Below the pieces are notes generated by a model that saw nothing but the letters and a program-made list of their open reading frames with translations, was not told where the DNA came from and did no database searches. A DNA stretch of 64,000 nt from assembly GCF_000633595.2 (NCBI RefSeq), contig NZ_JIBU02000023.1, positions 62,001 through 126,000 on the forward strand, given 5' to 3'. The number at the start of each line of letters is the position of its first letter. Positions within the stretch are counted from its first letter, which is position 1. The position numbers and the translations under genes are program-made. Below, piece by piece: positions 10,776-19,829 of the stretch. This DNA comes from Clostridium drakei. GTDB taxonomy: Bacteria > Bacillota > Clostridia > Clostridiales > Clostridiaceae.

Positions 10776-11996
10776 TTAATTAACTGGAAGTATTATGTCA
10801 ATTATTGTTCCCCTAGGAACATTTTTTTCAGCTCTTATAGTTCCTCCATGCTTTAACACTATCCATTTAGCAATAGATAAACCTAATCCTGTTCCACCTG
10901 TCTCTCTTGCTCTGCTCTTATCTCCCCTGTAGAATCTTTCAAATACTAATTCTTTTTCTTTTTCTTTTATACCTGCACCATCATCTTTTACAATAATACT
11001 GCATTTATTATCCTTCCTTTTAACATTTATCTCAATATTACCCTGTTCACAAGTATACTTTAGTGCATTATCCAAAAGAATTACTAAAAGTTGATGTATT
11101 CTCTCTTCATCACAATTTATATTTAAACCTTTCATTCCCTCTATTTTTATATGTTTATGTTCTATTTCAGCTATTTCAATGTATGGTTCAGATACTTTTT
11201 TTATTAGTTCTGTTATATCTACAAGTCTTTTTTCTATTTCTATTGCATTGGAATCAGAACGAGCAAGTGTTAATAAATTAGATACTAATTTAGATAATCT
11301 TCTTGTTTCAGAAAGAACTGTACCTAAATAACTTGCATTTTCTATTACTCTACTATTTGGTTTTTGGAAAACTAATTGTACTTGAGATTGTATTATAGTT
11401 AAAGGCGTTCTCATTTCGTGAGAAGCATCTTCAACAAACTGCCTCTGCTTTTCCCATGCAGTAACTATAGGCACCATAGTTCTTTGAGCTAAAAACCATC
11501 CTGCTGATATAGAAACTAAAAATATTATTCCACCACCTAAGATTATAATTTTCAAAATATTATTCATAAACTCTTTCTCTGAGTTTGTGTTTCTAAGCAA
11601 TTGAACCATAACAGTTTTATCATTTAATTGGTCACTAAAGGCTATTGTTCTAAAATTAAATTTTTTGAACTTAACATCATATAATTCATCTATTTTTACT
11701 GGCTTAATGTATTCTTCATTGCTTTTATAAAATATAGGCATATGTGTATCTGAAAGAATATTTCCTTTATTATCTCTTACTATGGAAATCACTCTAGGAT
11801 CTAACATTGATAAATTAGGATTGTTGTTTTTAAGATTCATTTCAATTATTTTTCTAGAAATAGCTAAACTTCTATCTACTTCTGCATATAAGCTTGATTT
11901 TGCATAAAAATATATAACTACATTAAATATTAAAAAAAGTATAAAAAAAACTACAGCATTTATCAATGTAAGTTTAAGTTTTAATTTTTTAAACAT
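10776..11996 (-). CDS. Sensor histidine kinase of an OmpR-type system
   Basis: The 406-residue kinase has two transmembrane helices (about residues 12-33 and 148-170) around an extracytoplasmic loop of about 115 residues. A HisKA domain follows (DASHEMRTPLTII, His near residue 191), then HATPase_c with N box LLDNALKYT, G1 DDGAGI and G2 GGTGLGLSIAK. The gene overlaps the 3' end of the response regulator by 16 bases, so the two are translationally coupled partners. The signal is unknown. The kinase domain resembles the CssS/YycG-like group that also commonly senses envelope or antibiotic stress, but no target operon is adjacent. Confidence 0.9.
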   Translation of the reverse strand: MFKKLKLKLTLINAVVFFILFLIFNVVIYFYAKSSLYAEVDRSLAISRKIIEMNLKNNNPNLSMLDPRVISIVRDNKGNILSDTHMPIFYKSNEEYIKPVKIDELYDVKFKKFNFRTIAFSDQLNDKTVMVQLLRNTNSEKEFMNNILKIIILGGGIIFLVSISAGWFLAQRTMVPIVTAWEKQRQFVEDASHEMRTPLTIIQSQVQLVFQKPNSRVIENASYLGTVLSETRRLSKLVSNLLTLARSDSNAIEIEKRLVDITELIKKVSEPYIEIAEIEHKHIKIEGMKGLNINCDEERIHQLLVILLDNALKYTCEQGNIEINVKRKDNKCSIIVKDDGAGIKEKEKELVFERFYRGDKSRARETGGTGLGLSIAKWIVLKHGGTIRAEKNVPRGTIIDIILPVN

Positions 11997-12676
11997 TTAT
12001 TCTCCTCATCTATTTTAAACATATACCCTACTCCTCTTATGGTCTTTATATAATTATGACAGTCATATTGTTCTAATATCTTTCTTAGCTTATGTATATA
12101 TACTTCTACAATATTTATAGTAGTATCTGATTCAAATCCCCATATTCTATGAAATATTTGTTCTTTTGTGAGAATAGCACCTTTATTATTAATTAAGTAC
12201 TCTAAAATATCAAATAATTTAGTTTGAAGCTCTATTTTTTCCACATTGATGAATAGTTCCCTAGACTTAATATTAAGCTCTAATATACCGTATTTTAATA
12301 TATTTTCAGATACCAGTGCTCCAGATCTTCTAAGCAATGCATCTATTCTAATTTTTAATTCTTCTATATAAAAAGGCTTGACAATATAATCGTCAGCTCC
12401 CATTTTAAAGCCTTTTATTTTATCCTCTAAAGAATCCTTTGCAGTGAGAAACAATACTGGAGTATATATGCCTTCCTGCCTAATAGTCTTAAGTATTATA
12501 TCACCACTCAAATTTGGAAGCATTATATCAAGAATTATTGCATCATATATATTTTGCTGTGCCATGTATAAACCCTCTTCGCCATCTGAAGCACTGTCTA
12601 TAGTATAGTACTTATTTAGACTATTTCTTATAACCTGTAAAATTGATTTATCATCTTCTACCACAAGTATTCTCAT
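11981..12676 (-). CDS. OmpR/PhoB-family response regulator
   Basis: The 231-residue regulator has a receiver domain (acidic pair in VVEDDKS, phospho-acceptor Asp in AIILDIMLPN near residue 51, Thr in LFLTAKD, Lys in VKPF) and a C-terminal winged helix (residues about 130-225, HRIWGFESDTTINIVEVYIHKLRKIL, then TIRGVGYMF). It is the first gene of the two-gene operon with the kinase. Its start ATG at 12676 follows an AAGGAGTAA-like site. Targets are not visible in the window. Confidence 0.93.
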   Translation of the reverse strand: MRILVVEDDKSILQVIRNSLNKYYTIDSASDGEEGLYMAQQNIYDAIILDIMLPNLSGDIILKTIRQEGIYTPVLFLTAKDSLEDKIKGFKMGADDYIVKPFYIEELKIRIDALLRRSGALVSENILKYGILELNIKSRELFINVEKIELQTKLFDILEYLINNKGAILTKEQIFHRIWGFESDTTINIVEVYIHKLRKILEQYDCHNYIKTIRGVGYMFKIDEENKCLKN

Positions 12677-12778
12677 AGCATATTACTCCTTCTATTTATT
12701 AACCTTCAAAACACTTTACTTATGATAGTTTTTCCTAAGAATGAAACTATATTCTTAACATATTTCTAAATAACTAAA

Positions 12779-12828
12779 ATGCTCACTCTATGATTGACAG
12801 TTTAACTATCTTCCATAAAGTGAGCATA
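12779..12828 (-). terminator. Terminator-like hairpin after the CdaR-type gene
   Basis: ATGCTCACTCTATG pairs with CATAAAGTGAGCAT across a 22-base loop. On the minus strand it lies just downstream of the regulator stop and is followed by a modest T-rich stretch. Confidence 0.5.
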
Positions 12829-12862
12829 TATAACTATAAAATACTTTCATTTGTATTTTAAA

Positions 12863-13930
12863 CTATAACATTGAAACCACATAAGCTGTAAAAAGTTCAA
12901 AAAGTTCGATAAAATTTCTAGGATCTTTTCCCGAAACTTCCTTAATTCTTTCCAACCTATAATTTAATGTATTTCTATGTACATGTAAAGCTTGTGCAGT
13001 TGTTTGCATTTCTCCATTGTTATACACATAAGCTATAAGAGTGTTTAAAAGGTCTGCTTGATTTCCTTCCGATTTTAATATTTTAACTACTTTTTTCAAA
13101 TTATAATCCTCTTTAATATTAGCAAGCATAGATATAAAGCATAGATCCTTATATAAATAAATACTTTTATCTTTTTGAAGATGCTTTCCTATGTGCAATG
13201 CTTTAAAAGCTTGATTCATAGAAACTGAACTATTGTGACCACTAAGTCCAATACCTACTTTTATGTTTCCATACTGCTCTTTTTCTAAAGATTTTCTTAG
13301 AATATTTAAAAACGGTTTTTGCAAACTAATAAATGCTACAATAATATTTGGATTAAGCATAAAACAATATTCACCATTTTGTAACAAAGAGTTAAAGTGA
13401 TTTTTCAAGCTTTTTAAAGATTTTTCCTCAGAATTTATTACTATTGCTATATCAGGAACAGTTATATCTATTCCTAAAGAAAGCCCTCTTTCTATAAAAC
13501 CTTGAGAATATTCTTCATTTAAATAAGCAAGCTCATATAAAAATTTCTCTTTTTCTTGTTCCTGTATACTTTGATTTTTTAAAACATATTCTTGATTAAT
13601 TAAAAGTTCAGCAGTCACCCTCACTAGTTCACTAAAGGGCTTAACTATTTCAGGAACTCCAGTAATACCTATAACTCCTAATAGATTTCCTTGAAAAAAA
13701 ATTGGAGAGTTCACTCCAGGTTTCATTCCTTGAGAATGATCACAATCAATTTCAACTATTTCTTTTATATTTAAAGCTTGCTTTGCACCTGAATGAAACT
13801 GATGGATTCTTTCAACATCTCCACTAGCTATAATTATTCCATTCTCATCAGTAATAATAACATTATAGGGTATTACCTTAATCATCCTATCTACAATTTT
13901 TTGTGCTAATTCTTCTGATAACTGAATCAT
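12863..13930 (-). CDS. CdaR family transcriptional regulator
   Basis: The 355-residue protein has an N-terminal sugar-diacid recognition domain (residues 1-135; VIPYNVIITDENGIIIASGD and SPIFFQGNLLGVIGITG), a central GGDEF-like region and a C-terminal PucR-type HTH (ALHVHRNTLNYRLERIKEVSGKDPRN, about 310-345). CdaR proteins typically activate glycerate or sugar-diacid uptake and use. Glycerate kinase is not adjacent. The only GntP-type permease in the window is 12 kb away and has its own sigma-54 control. AGAGGGG is six bases before the ATG. A 14-bp inverted repeat upstream may be its own operator. Confidence 0.88.
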   Translation of the reverse strand: MIQLSEELAQKIVDRMIKVIPYNVIITDENGIIIASGDVERIHQFHSGAKQALNIKEIVEIDCDHSQGMKPGVNSPIFFQGNLLGVIGITGVPEIVKPFSELVRVTAELLINQEYVLKNQSIQEQEKEKFLYELAYLNEEYSQGFIERGLSLGIDITVPDIAIVINSEEKSLKSLKNHFNSLLQNGEYCFMLNPNIIVAFISLQKPFLNILRKSLEKEQYGNIKVGIGLSGHNSSVSMNQAFKALHIGKHLQKDKSIYLYKDLCFISMLANIKEDYNLKKVVKILKSEGNQADLLNTLIAYVYNNGEMQTTAQALHVHRNTLNYRLERIKEVSGKDPRNFIELFELFTAYVVSML

Positions 13931-13949
13931 GATTTACCCCTCTTACATG

Positions 13950-14064
13950 TTTGTTCATTTGCAATATAAAATGTATAATAATTAAAATTGTAACTTAATT
14001 TGTATAAATAAACATCAGTCAATAGTTTTATTTTTATCATAAATTTATTGTGCAAATGAACAAA
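13950..14064. repeat. Perfect 14-bp inverted repeat flanking the CdaR-type promoter region
   Basis: TTTGTTCATTTGCA at 13950-13963 is exactly complementary to TGCAAATGAACAAA at 14051-14064, with 87 bases between. The arms lie upstream of the CdaR-type gene and just past the hybrid kinase stop. A pair of operator sites for looped autoregulation is a reasonable inference. Confidence 0.6.
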
Positions 14065-14093
14065 GGCTTTAATTCAGACAAAAGATAATGATC

Positions 14094-17000
14094 TTACTCA
14101 TGATATATATCCGAAAATTCTATTTTAGCCTTATCTATAAATCTAGAAAAGTTTTTAGATTTAATATTTTGATCCAATTCTTCATTTTCTTTTACAGTTA
14201 CTGCTGGTAATTCAACAATAAACTCACTTCCATAACCCAATGTACTTTTGACATATATCCTTCCATTTTGCATTTTAACTAATGATTTTACCAAAGCTAA
14301 ACCTATTCCACTACCTTCTAGCTTTTTTGATAAAGATGTATCTACCTGTGTAAACCTATCAAAAATGCTATCTAACTTATCTTCTGGAATACCTATACCT
14401 GTATCCTTAACTGAAATCTTAATCTTATCTTGCAAATCATAAATATTTACAAATATACTCCCACCTTCTTCTGTAAATTTAATTGCATTTGAGAGTAAAT
14501 TAAGCATGATTCTTTCAATTTTATCTCCATCAAAAGCCATATATTTTTCTTCAACCTCTGTATCAAAAATTAATTCTATTCCTTGTGCTTGAATATAGCT
14601 TGCCGCAGATAAAGTTACTTCTTCTATTACATTTATTATGTTTCCATTAGCAAGTCTTAAAGACAAATATCCTCCCTCTATTTTTGTAGTATCAATTAAA
14701 TTATTTATTAATCTTAAAAGTCTTAAAGTATTCTGGCTCATAATATTGAGGTATTTGTCTATATCATATTCTGTCGTTAACTTATTTTCATTTATAGATT
14801 GAATTAACTGTATAGTACTCCATATAACATTTAATGGCGTTCTTAGCTCATGGGACATATTTGTAAAAAATTCTGTTTTAAGCTGATCATTTTTTATTAC
14901 TTGAGAAAGTATTTTCTTATTTTCTTCAAAATCCTCATTTAACTCCTCAACCTGCTTTGTAGTGCTTTGTACTTTACCTTGAAGGCTAGTTACCTCTCCT
15001 GCTAAATGCTTCAAATCTATAAGAGTTTTTACCCTAGCTAATAGTTCAGATTTTTCAAAAGGCTTTCTTAAATAATCATTAGCTCCATTTTTAAAGGATA
15101 GTACTAAGCTTTCTGTACGATTATCCCAAGTTGCAATTAAAATAGGTAAATCAAGTAAGGAATATTTGTCTCTTAATATACTGCATACTTCCCATCCTAT
15201 CATATCTGGCAGCATCACATCCAAGATCACCATATCTATATTTTTATCATTATAAGCTATATTCAATGCTTCCTTTCCGCTTGTAGCAGTAATAATCGTA
15301 TATTTTTCATCTGACAAAAAATTAACCATTACTTTTATGTTTACAGCCTCATCGTCTACAATAAGAATTTTACCCTTACTTTTACATTGTTCTAATTTTT
15401 TATTATACTTTTCATTGCAATAATAATTTTCTAATTCATCTATGGAATCAGCTTTTTCAATATTCATGGATAGTTTAGATAGATTAAAAGTGAATTCAGA
15501 TCCCTCTCCTAATATGGATTTTACTTCTAATTCACCACCATGAAGTTGAACTAATTTTTTAGTTACATACAATCCCAATCCAGAACCATTATATTGATTG
15601 TTTATTCCATCAGCTTGATTGTAAGGTTGAAAAATTTTATAAATATCACTTTCATCTATTCCTATACCTGTATCTTTAATACTAATAAAAACATATTCAC
15701 CTTTTTCAATAGCAGAGATTTCTATTTCTCCTTCATTTGTAAATTTTACTGCATTTCCTATTAGATTATATAAAATTTGTTGAATTCTATTTTCATCTCC
15801 ATAAACATAAGAAACACTTTCTTCAACTCTGTTTAATATTTCAACTGATTTATTGCTCATAAATGACTTAAAAGATTTTGTAACCATATTTATAAGCTGT
15901 CTTATATCTACAGGTTTCATTATCAAATTTATATCATTACTTTTTATCTTTGAAAAATCCAATATATCATTTACCAGATTTGATAATCTATTAGCACTAT
16001 TTTTAATTAAAGTCAATGTTTCTCTTTCATCATTCCCCAAATGCTTTGAATTACAATCTATAAGACTTTTGGAAAGCCCAACAATTCCATCTAGAGGTGC
16101 CTTCAATTCATGAGATGTAGTGGCAAAAAAATCATCTTTCATTTTGTCAACTGACTTAAGCTTCTCCGTCATTTCTTCTATCTTTGAAAAAGCCATTGAA
16201 AATTTATCAGATGCCACATATGACTGAGCAAAAATAAAAATAAGAATTCCTATTGGAGCATAAGACCCTGTATCAATTATCGAATATTCATATAAAATAT
16301 CATTTATTCTTGTTCCTAAAAATATAATCATAGATATAATAACAATTACATTATTAGATTTTTTTATAAAATGCCCATAAAGCATTTTACTTACAATATA
16401 TAGAATCATAAAATCTGATATTATTTCAACAGGTAATATTAAATTAATATAATATACTGGAGGTAATATTAATATAAGGAAAAAATAAGCTATACCTAAA
16501 ATCTTTGAAAATTTAACTACCTTTTTATTTATAAGTTCACTATAAAAATTACTCATAAACAATATAAGTATTGGTATATATAAAAAGAAAGTCCATAAAA
16601 GCAATTTCACATTAATAACATAGTTCATATTAGGAAATACCCAATAAACTAGTCTTTCTCCCACCAATAAAGTTCTTAAACAAATTAAAACACAAACCAC
16701 AGCAAAATATAAAGGAGCTTTGTCCTTTTTTCTTCTCATAAATAAAATAAAGTTATATGCAGCTGCTGCTAAAGTAATTCCAAATAGAAATAAATCAAAT
16801 CCTACTTTTTTAGCTCTCTCTTCACTAATCTGAGAGTCACTGCCAAGTAATATACTATCAATTTCTGGCACACCATACTGAAAATTACTACTTTGAAGTA
16901 CTATTTCAAACTCATTTGTATTATTGTAAAATGAACCTAGTCTTGTAGCAAGTTTTCCATTAGTTTCATTCTTAGTCTTTCCTACTTCTCCACACTGTAT

Positions 17001-17444
17001 AACTACCTTATCATTTACCCAAAGCTTATGAGCTGCTTGAATAAACTGAGTTTTAAAAGCATATAAATTTTCTGAATTATTAACAATTACTTTTAATCTA
17101 TAGGTTGCATATCCTTGAGAATCTAGTTTTTCATTTCCAAATTTATAATTTTTAAAGCTGCCTGGAATGTCAATTAATCCTGTTTTTACAGTCTTATGTT
17201 TTTCTTCAAAATCCCTAGGTGTCAACAATTGTTTATAATAAAATTCCCACTGTCCATCCAGTTTAACTATTCCTTGCTTTTTAAAATTCCAATCTCTTAA
17301 ATCTAATACACCAGATTTAGCTACAGGCCTTTTATTTAGCTCTTCTTTATTTTTGTTAATAAAAGCCCCTAAAAGAACTAAACTTACAATCAATAACATA
17401 ATCAAAAAAGTTATCCTATGAATAACTAATTTAAAATTTTTCAT
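14094..17444 (-). CDS. 7TMR-DISM hybrid histidine kinase with two kinase cores
   Basis: The 1116-residue protein reads in order: an N-terminal membrane anchor, a 7TMR-DISM extracellular domain (about residues 60-200), seven transmembrane helices (about 212-415), HisKA 1 (TTSHELKAPLDG, His near 445) with HATPase 1 (LIGNAVKFT, DTGIGID, GSGLGLYV), a receiver domain (LIVDDEAVN, MVILDVMLPD, Asp near 743), a coiled coil (about 815-850), HisKA 2 (MSHELRTPLNV, His near 863) and HATPase 2 (LLSNAIKFT, DTGIGIP, GSGIGLAL). All catalytic boxes look intact. There is no HPt domain or partner regulator alongside, so the output is not visible. DISM domains are thought to bind carbohydrates or other small ligands outside the cell. 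Confidence 0.9.
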   Translation of the reverse strand: MKNFKLVIHRITFLIMLLIVSLVLLGAFINKNKEELNKRPVAKSGVLDLRDWNFKKQGIVKLDGQWEFYYKQLLTPRDFEEKHKTVKTGLIDIPGSFKNYKFGNEKLDSQGYATYRLKVIVNNSENLYAFKTQFIQAAHKLWVNDKVVIQCGEVGKTKNETNGKLATRLGSFYNNTNEFEIVLQSSNFQYGVPEIDSILLGSDSQISEERAKKVGFDLFLFGITLAAAAYNFILFMRRKKDKAPLYFAVVCVLICLRTLLVGERLVYWVFPNMNYVINVKLLLWTFFLYIPILILFMSNFYSELINKKVVKFSKILGIAYFFLILILPPVYYINLILPVEIISDFMILYIVSKMLYGHFIKKSNNVIVIISMIIFLGTRINDILYEYSIIDTGSYAPIGILIFIFAQSYVASDKFSMAFSKIEEMTEKLKSVDKMKDDFFATTSHELKAPLDGIVGLSKSLIDCNSKHLGNDERETLTLIKNSANRLSNLVNDILDFSKIKSNDINLIMKPVDIRQLINMVTKSFKSFMSNKSVEILNRVEESVSYVYGDENRIQQILYNLIGNAVKFTNEGEIEISAIEKGEYVFISIKDTGIGIDESDIYKIFQPYNQADGINNQYNGSGLGLYVTKKLVQLHGGELEVKSILGEGSEFTFNLSKLSMNIEKADSIDELENYYCNEKYNKKLEQCKSKGKILIVDDEAVNIKVMVNFLSDEKYTIITATSGKEALNIAYNDKNIDMVILDVMLPDMIGWEVCSILRDKYSLLDLPILIATWDNRTESLVLSFKNGANDYLRKPFEKSELLARVKTLIDLKHLAGEVTSLQGKVQSTTKQVEELNEDFEENKKILSQVIKNDQLKTEFFTNMSHELRTPLNVIWSTIQLIQSINENKLTTEYDIDKYLNIMSQNTLRLLRLINNLIDTTKIEGGYLSLRLANGNIINVIEEVTLSAASYIQAQGIELIFDTEVEEKYMAFDGDKIERIMLNLLSNAIKFTEEGGSIFVNIYDLQDKIKISVKDTGIGIPEDKLDSIFDRFTQVDTSLSKKLEGSGIGLALVKSLVKMQNGRIYVKSTLGYGSEFIVELPAVTVKENEELDQNIKSKNFSRFIDKAKIEFSDIYHE

Positions 17445-17637
17445 AAACTTCTCCCTTTGTTATAAATTTAATTTACATTAAAGATAAAAAATAAGTTTAA
17501 TGCTATATAAATATATTAACAAAATTTTAGTTTTTTTTCCACATTTCGCTGGTATTTTAGCTCGAATTTTGAAGTTTATTTATATATTGATAAAAAAATT
17601 GAAAATATAGATAGAATCTTGTTAATAAAATATATTA

Positions 17638-17660
17638 TAAAAAAAGAGGTTCTCACCTCT
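17638..17660 (-). terminator. Rho-independent terminator of the HAD/ferredoxin operon
   Basis: On the minus strand AGAGGT, loop GAGA, ACCTCT are followed at once by seven T residues. It lies 50 bases past the stop of the ferredoxin-like gene. The 17445-17637 stretch upstream of the hybrid kinase is AT-rich with no clear promoter. Confidence 0.85.
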
Positions 17661-17710
17661 AATAATTTATAATTATATTTAATATTAAACTAATGTAAAA
17701 CTTACAAAAA

Positions 17711-18964
17711 TTACTTTTCACTTAACAATTTATCTAAATACACTGATTTCATTTGTTTACTAGCCATAGCTTTCTTTACAGGTGGAAGTTTTAAAATAGC
17801 TGATAAAACTGCAGCCATAGCTCTATGACTTAAAAGAGCTTTATTATCAAAAATAAGCTCTTGAAGCTTACCTTTCTCAATAGCTTGAAGTACAATTCTA
17901 TGAGTTGTATTAGCTGGAGTTATTATCTGTTTTTCCCTATGTTTAAGATATATACTTTTTTTAGGGCAATTTCTAACACAAATACTACATCCAAGGCATA
18001 TGTTTTCATCACTTCTAGCTTTTTTCGTTATAGGGTCAATTTTTATAGCATCTATAGGACATGCCTTTGCACATTTACCACATCCAACACAACTTTCCTC
18101 TATAAATTGTGGAAGAAATGCAGTAGTCTGAATAGGAGTCAAATATCCAAATTTCTTAATTGCCAGCATACCTTCACAGCAACATCCGCAGCAATTACAT
18201 AGAAATACTGACCCATTTCTAACATTTTCCCCACATTGAACTAGATTATATTCATATGCCATATTTAATATTTCCAAAGCCTCAACTGAGTCTATGGCCC
18301 TACCATATTTATTTTTACTTAAAGTATATGCACTATTTCCAAAAGTTAAGCAAGTCTCCATAGGTGCATAACACTGTTTTCCTAAATGCTTCATCTTATG
18401 TCTACAAAAACACATACTTACAGTAATAAATCTAGCTTCTTTAATTATATTACTTGCTCTATCATAATCCATTATCTCCAGTTCATTTTCTCTTGAAAGG
18501 ACTCCTTCTTGCACAAAAACTTTTCCAAATCTTGTTTCTGTCCCTAAGAATAAATCCTTAATAAAGTCTTCTTCCACATTTAAATACTGAAAATACAACT
18601 CTGATAATGTTTTTTGATCTATATCGTACCTAGTTCTCATAAGGGAAAATTCAAAAAATCCAATCATAGGTGGTGGAAGACAATATTCCTTTTTTTCATC
18701 ATAGTCAATATCCATAAGAATAGCCTTTGAAGCAAGCTTTTGAAGTATATTTTCAGCACTAGCTTCACTCATTTTCCAAATTATACTTGCAGTTTTAACA
18801 GTAAAAGGCTTTATAGGTAGCATGGCCACCAATTCTGCTTCTTTTTCCGTAAAAAGCATACTCAGTATTTTGTACAATGTTTTTGAAGGGGGTGCACCTT
18901 GTGGAAACCTATTAATCCTTTCTTCCAATCTCTTATAAGCTTCTTTATTTGAAATATGAGACAT
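17711..18964 (-). CDS. 4Fe-4S dicluster ferredoxin-domain protein
   Basis: From the ATG at 18964 the protein has 417 residues. A GTG at 18985 would add seven residues but overlaps the AAAGG site. The N-terminal 130 residues look like a winged-helix segment. A cysteine-rich middle (FCRHKMKHLGKQC, then LCNCCGCCC near 270) is followed by two classical clusters, CVGCGKCAKACP and CLGCSICVRNCP. Such proteins are annotated only as 4Fe-4S proteins in clostridia, and their electron partners are unknown. The gene follows the HAD phosphatase by 25 bases and shares its transcript. Confidence 0.82.
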   Translation of the reverse strand: MSHISNKEAYKRLEERINRFPQGAPPSKTLYKILSMLFTEKEAELVAMLPIKPFTVKTASIIWKMSEASAENILQKLASKAILMDIDYDEKKEYCLPPPMIGFFEFSLMRTRYDIDQKTLSELYFQYLNVEEDFIKDLFLGTETRFGKVFVQEGVLSRENELEIMDYDRASNIIKEARFITVSMCFCRHKMKHLGKQCYAPMETCLTFGNSAYTLSKNKYGRAIDSVEALEILNMAYEYNLVQCGENVRNGSVFLCNCCGCCCEGMLAIKKFGYLTPIQTTAFLPQFIEESCVGCGKCAKACPIDAIKIDPITKKARSDENICLGCSICVRNCPKKSIYLKHREKQIITPANTTHRIVLQAIEKGKLQELIFDNKALLSHRAMAAVLSAILKLPPVKKAMASKQMKSVYLDKLLSEK

Positions 18965-18989
18965 ATTTTCACAACCTTTATACACAATT

Positions 18990-19619
18990 TTATGATTTTA
19001 TATATTTTAAAACATCAAAAAAATTATCAAAGTTATGGTAAGGTAATTCTTTATTTTGATAATATTCTTTTAAAAAGGACTTAGCAAAAACTACATCTGC
19101 ATCTTTAGAAGCGCATATATCTGAATGACCATCTCCAATATAATAAACCTTATATCCTCTGTTTTTTAAATCAGCTACTATTCTTTTTTTACAATTTCCA
19201 CAAAATCCACATTCTTGAGATGTATTTAAAAAAGATAATTTCCAACCATTATCATATTTTGCACTGTTACATACAACTCTCAAACCTTGAAAACTATATA
19301 TTTTTAATATTTGGTTTATGTAAACATCATAGCCATCAGAAGCTATTATCATTTCATAGGAATTTTTATTTACCTCTTGCACAAACTCTCTAAATCCTTC
19401 ATTTATAGGAAATTTTCCAACAAAATTTTTTATGTATTCCTCATCATGTTTGATTAAATCCCACTGCATGCTACCACACTGAGCAGTTCCTATTTTTTTG
19501 TTTAACCACAAGTTTCCTATTTCTTCCCAACCTTCATCTGCTAATTGTTTTATTATAGAAAATCCTACATCCTGTACTGTTATAGTTCCATCAAAATCAA
19601 CTACAAAAGCTTTTTTCAA
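18990..19619 (-). CDS. HAD-superfamily phosphatase, MtnX/SerB-like
   Basis: The 209-residue protein has HAD motif I DFDGT (residues 8-12), motif II serine in IIASDGYD, and motif IV GDGHSDICAS. An added cysteine cluster ECGFCGNCKK near residue 135 is typical of the clostridial MtnX-like group and may bind metal. The substrate is unknown: 2-hydroxy-3-keto-5-methylthiopentenyl-1-phosphate and phosphoserine are the known substrates of relatives, but no methionine-salvage genes are nearby. A good AAGGAGG site precedes the ATG. Confidence 0.85.
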   Translation of the reverse strand: MKKAFVVDFDGTITVQDVGFSIIKQLADEGWEEIGNLWLNKKIGTAQCGSMQWDLIKHDEEYIKNFVGKFPINEGFREFVQEVNKNSYEMIIASDGYDVYINQILKIYSFQGLRVVCNSAKYDNGWKLSFLNTSQECGFCGNCKKRIVADLKNRGYKVYYIGDGHSDICASKDADVVFAKSFLKEYYQNKELPYHNFDNFFDVLKYIKS

Positions 19620-19631
19620 TTAAATTCCTCC

Positions 19632-19712
19632 TTACATTACTAGCATTTTAACTCCAACTAGTAAGAGAATTATTTCAATTAATACTCTTATCCAATTAAA
19701 TAGGACCAACAT
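19632..19712 (-). CDS. Possible 26-residue hydrophobic small protein or leader peptide
   Basis: ATG at 19712 opens a 26-codon frame (MLVLFNWIRV..., ending VKMLVM) that is almost entirely hydrophobic and could span a membrane once. It stops two bases before the AAGGAGG site of the HAD gene. There is no Shine-Dalgarno sequence directly before the ATG. A GAGGAGGG site (19748-19741) is in register with an ATT codon at 19739, which would give 35 residues. TTGTTA-17-TATAGT upstream could be its promoter. This is a candidate only. Confidence 0.25.
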   Translation of the reverse strand: MLVLFNWIRVLIEIILLLVGVKMLVM

Positions 19713-19770
19713 TTTTAATACTACTATATTGTTTAAAATTCCCTCCTCTTATACTATAGAAAATATAAAA

Positions 19771-19822
19771 AGAAATAACAAGTCAATATGCAATCTAGTT
19801 GCTATACTGACAAGTTATTTCT
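19771..19822 (-). terminator. Strong terminator after the ECF S-component gene
   Basis: AGAAATAAC (19771-19779) pairs with GTTATTTCT (19814-19822), continued by an inner GTCA-type stem. On the minus strand TTTTTATATTTT follows the stem. Confidence 0.8.
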
Positions 19823-19829
19823 ATATATC

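Noticed and set aside
17861-18202. A plus-strand ORF opposite the ferredoxin-like gene
   Set aside because: The minus-strand gene has intact CxxCxxC motifs and a good start; the plus frame is an antisense shadow.
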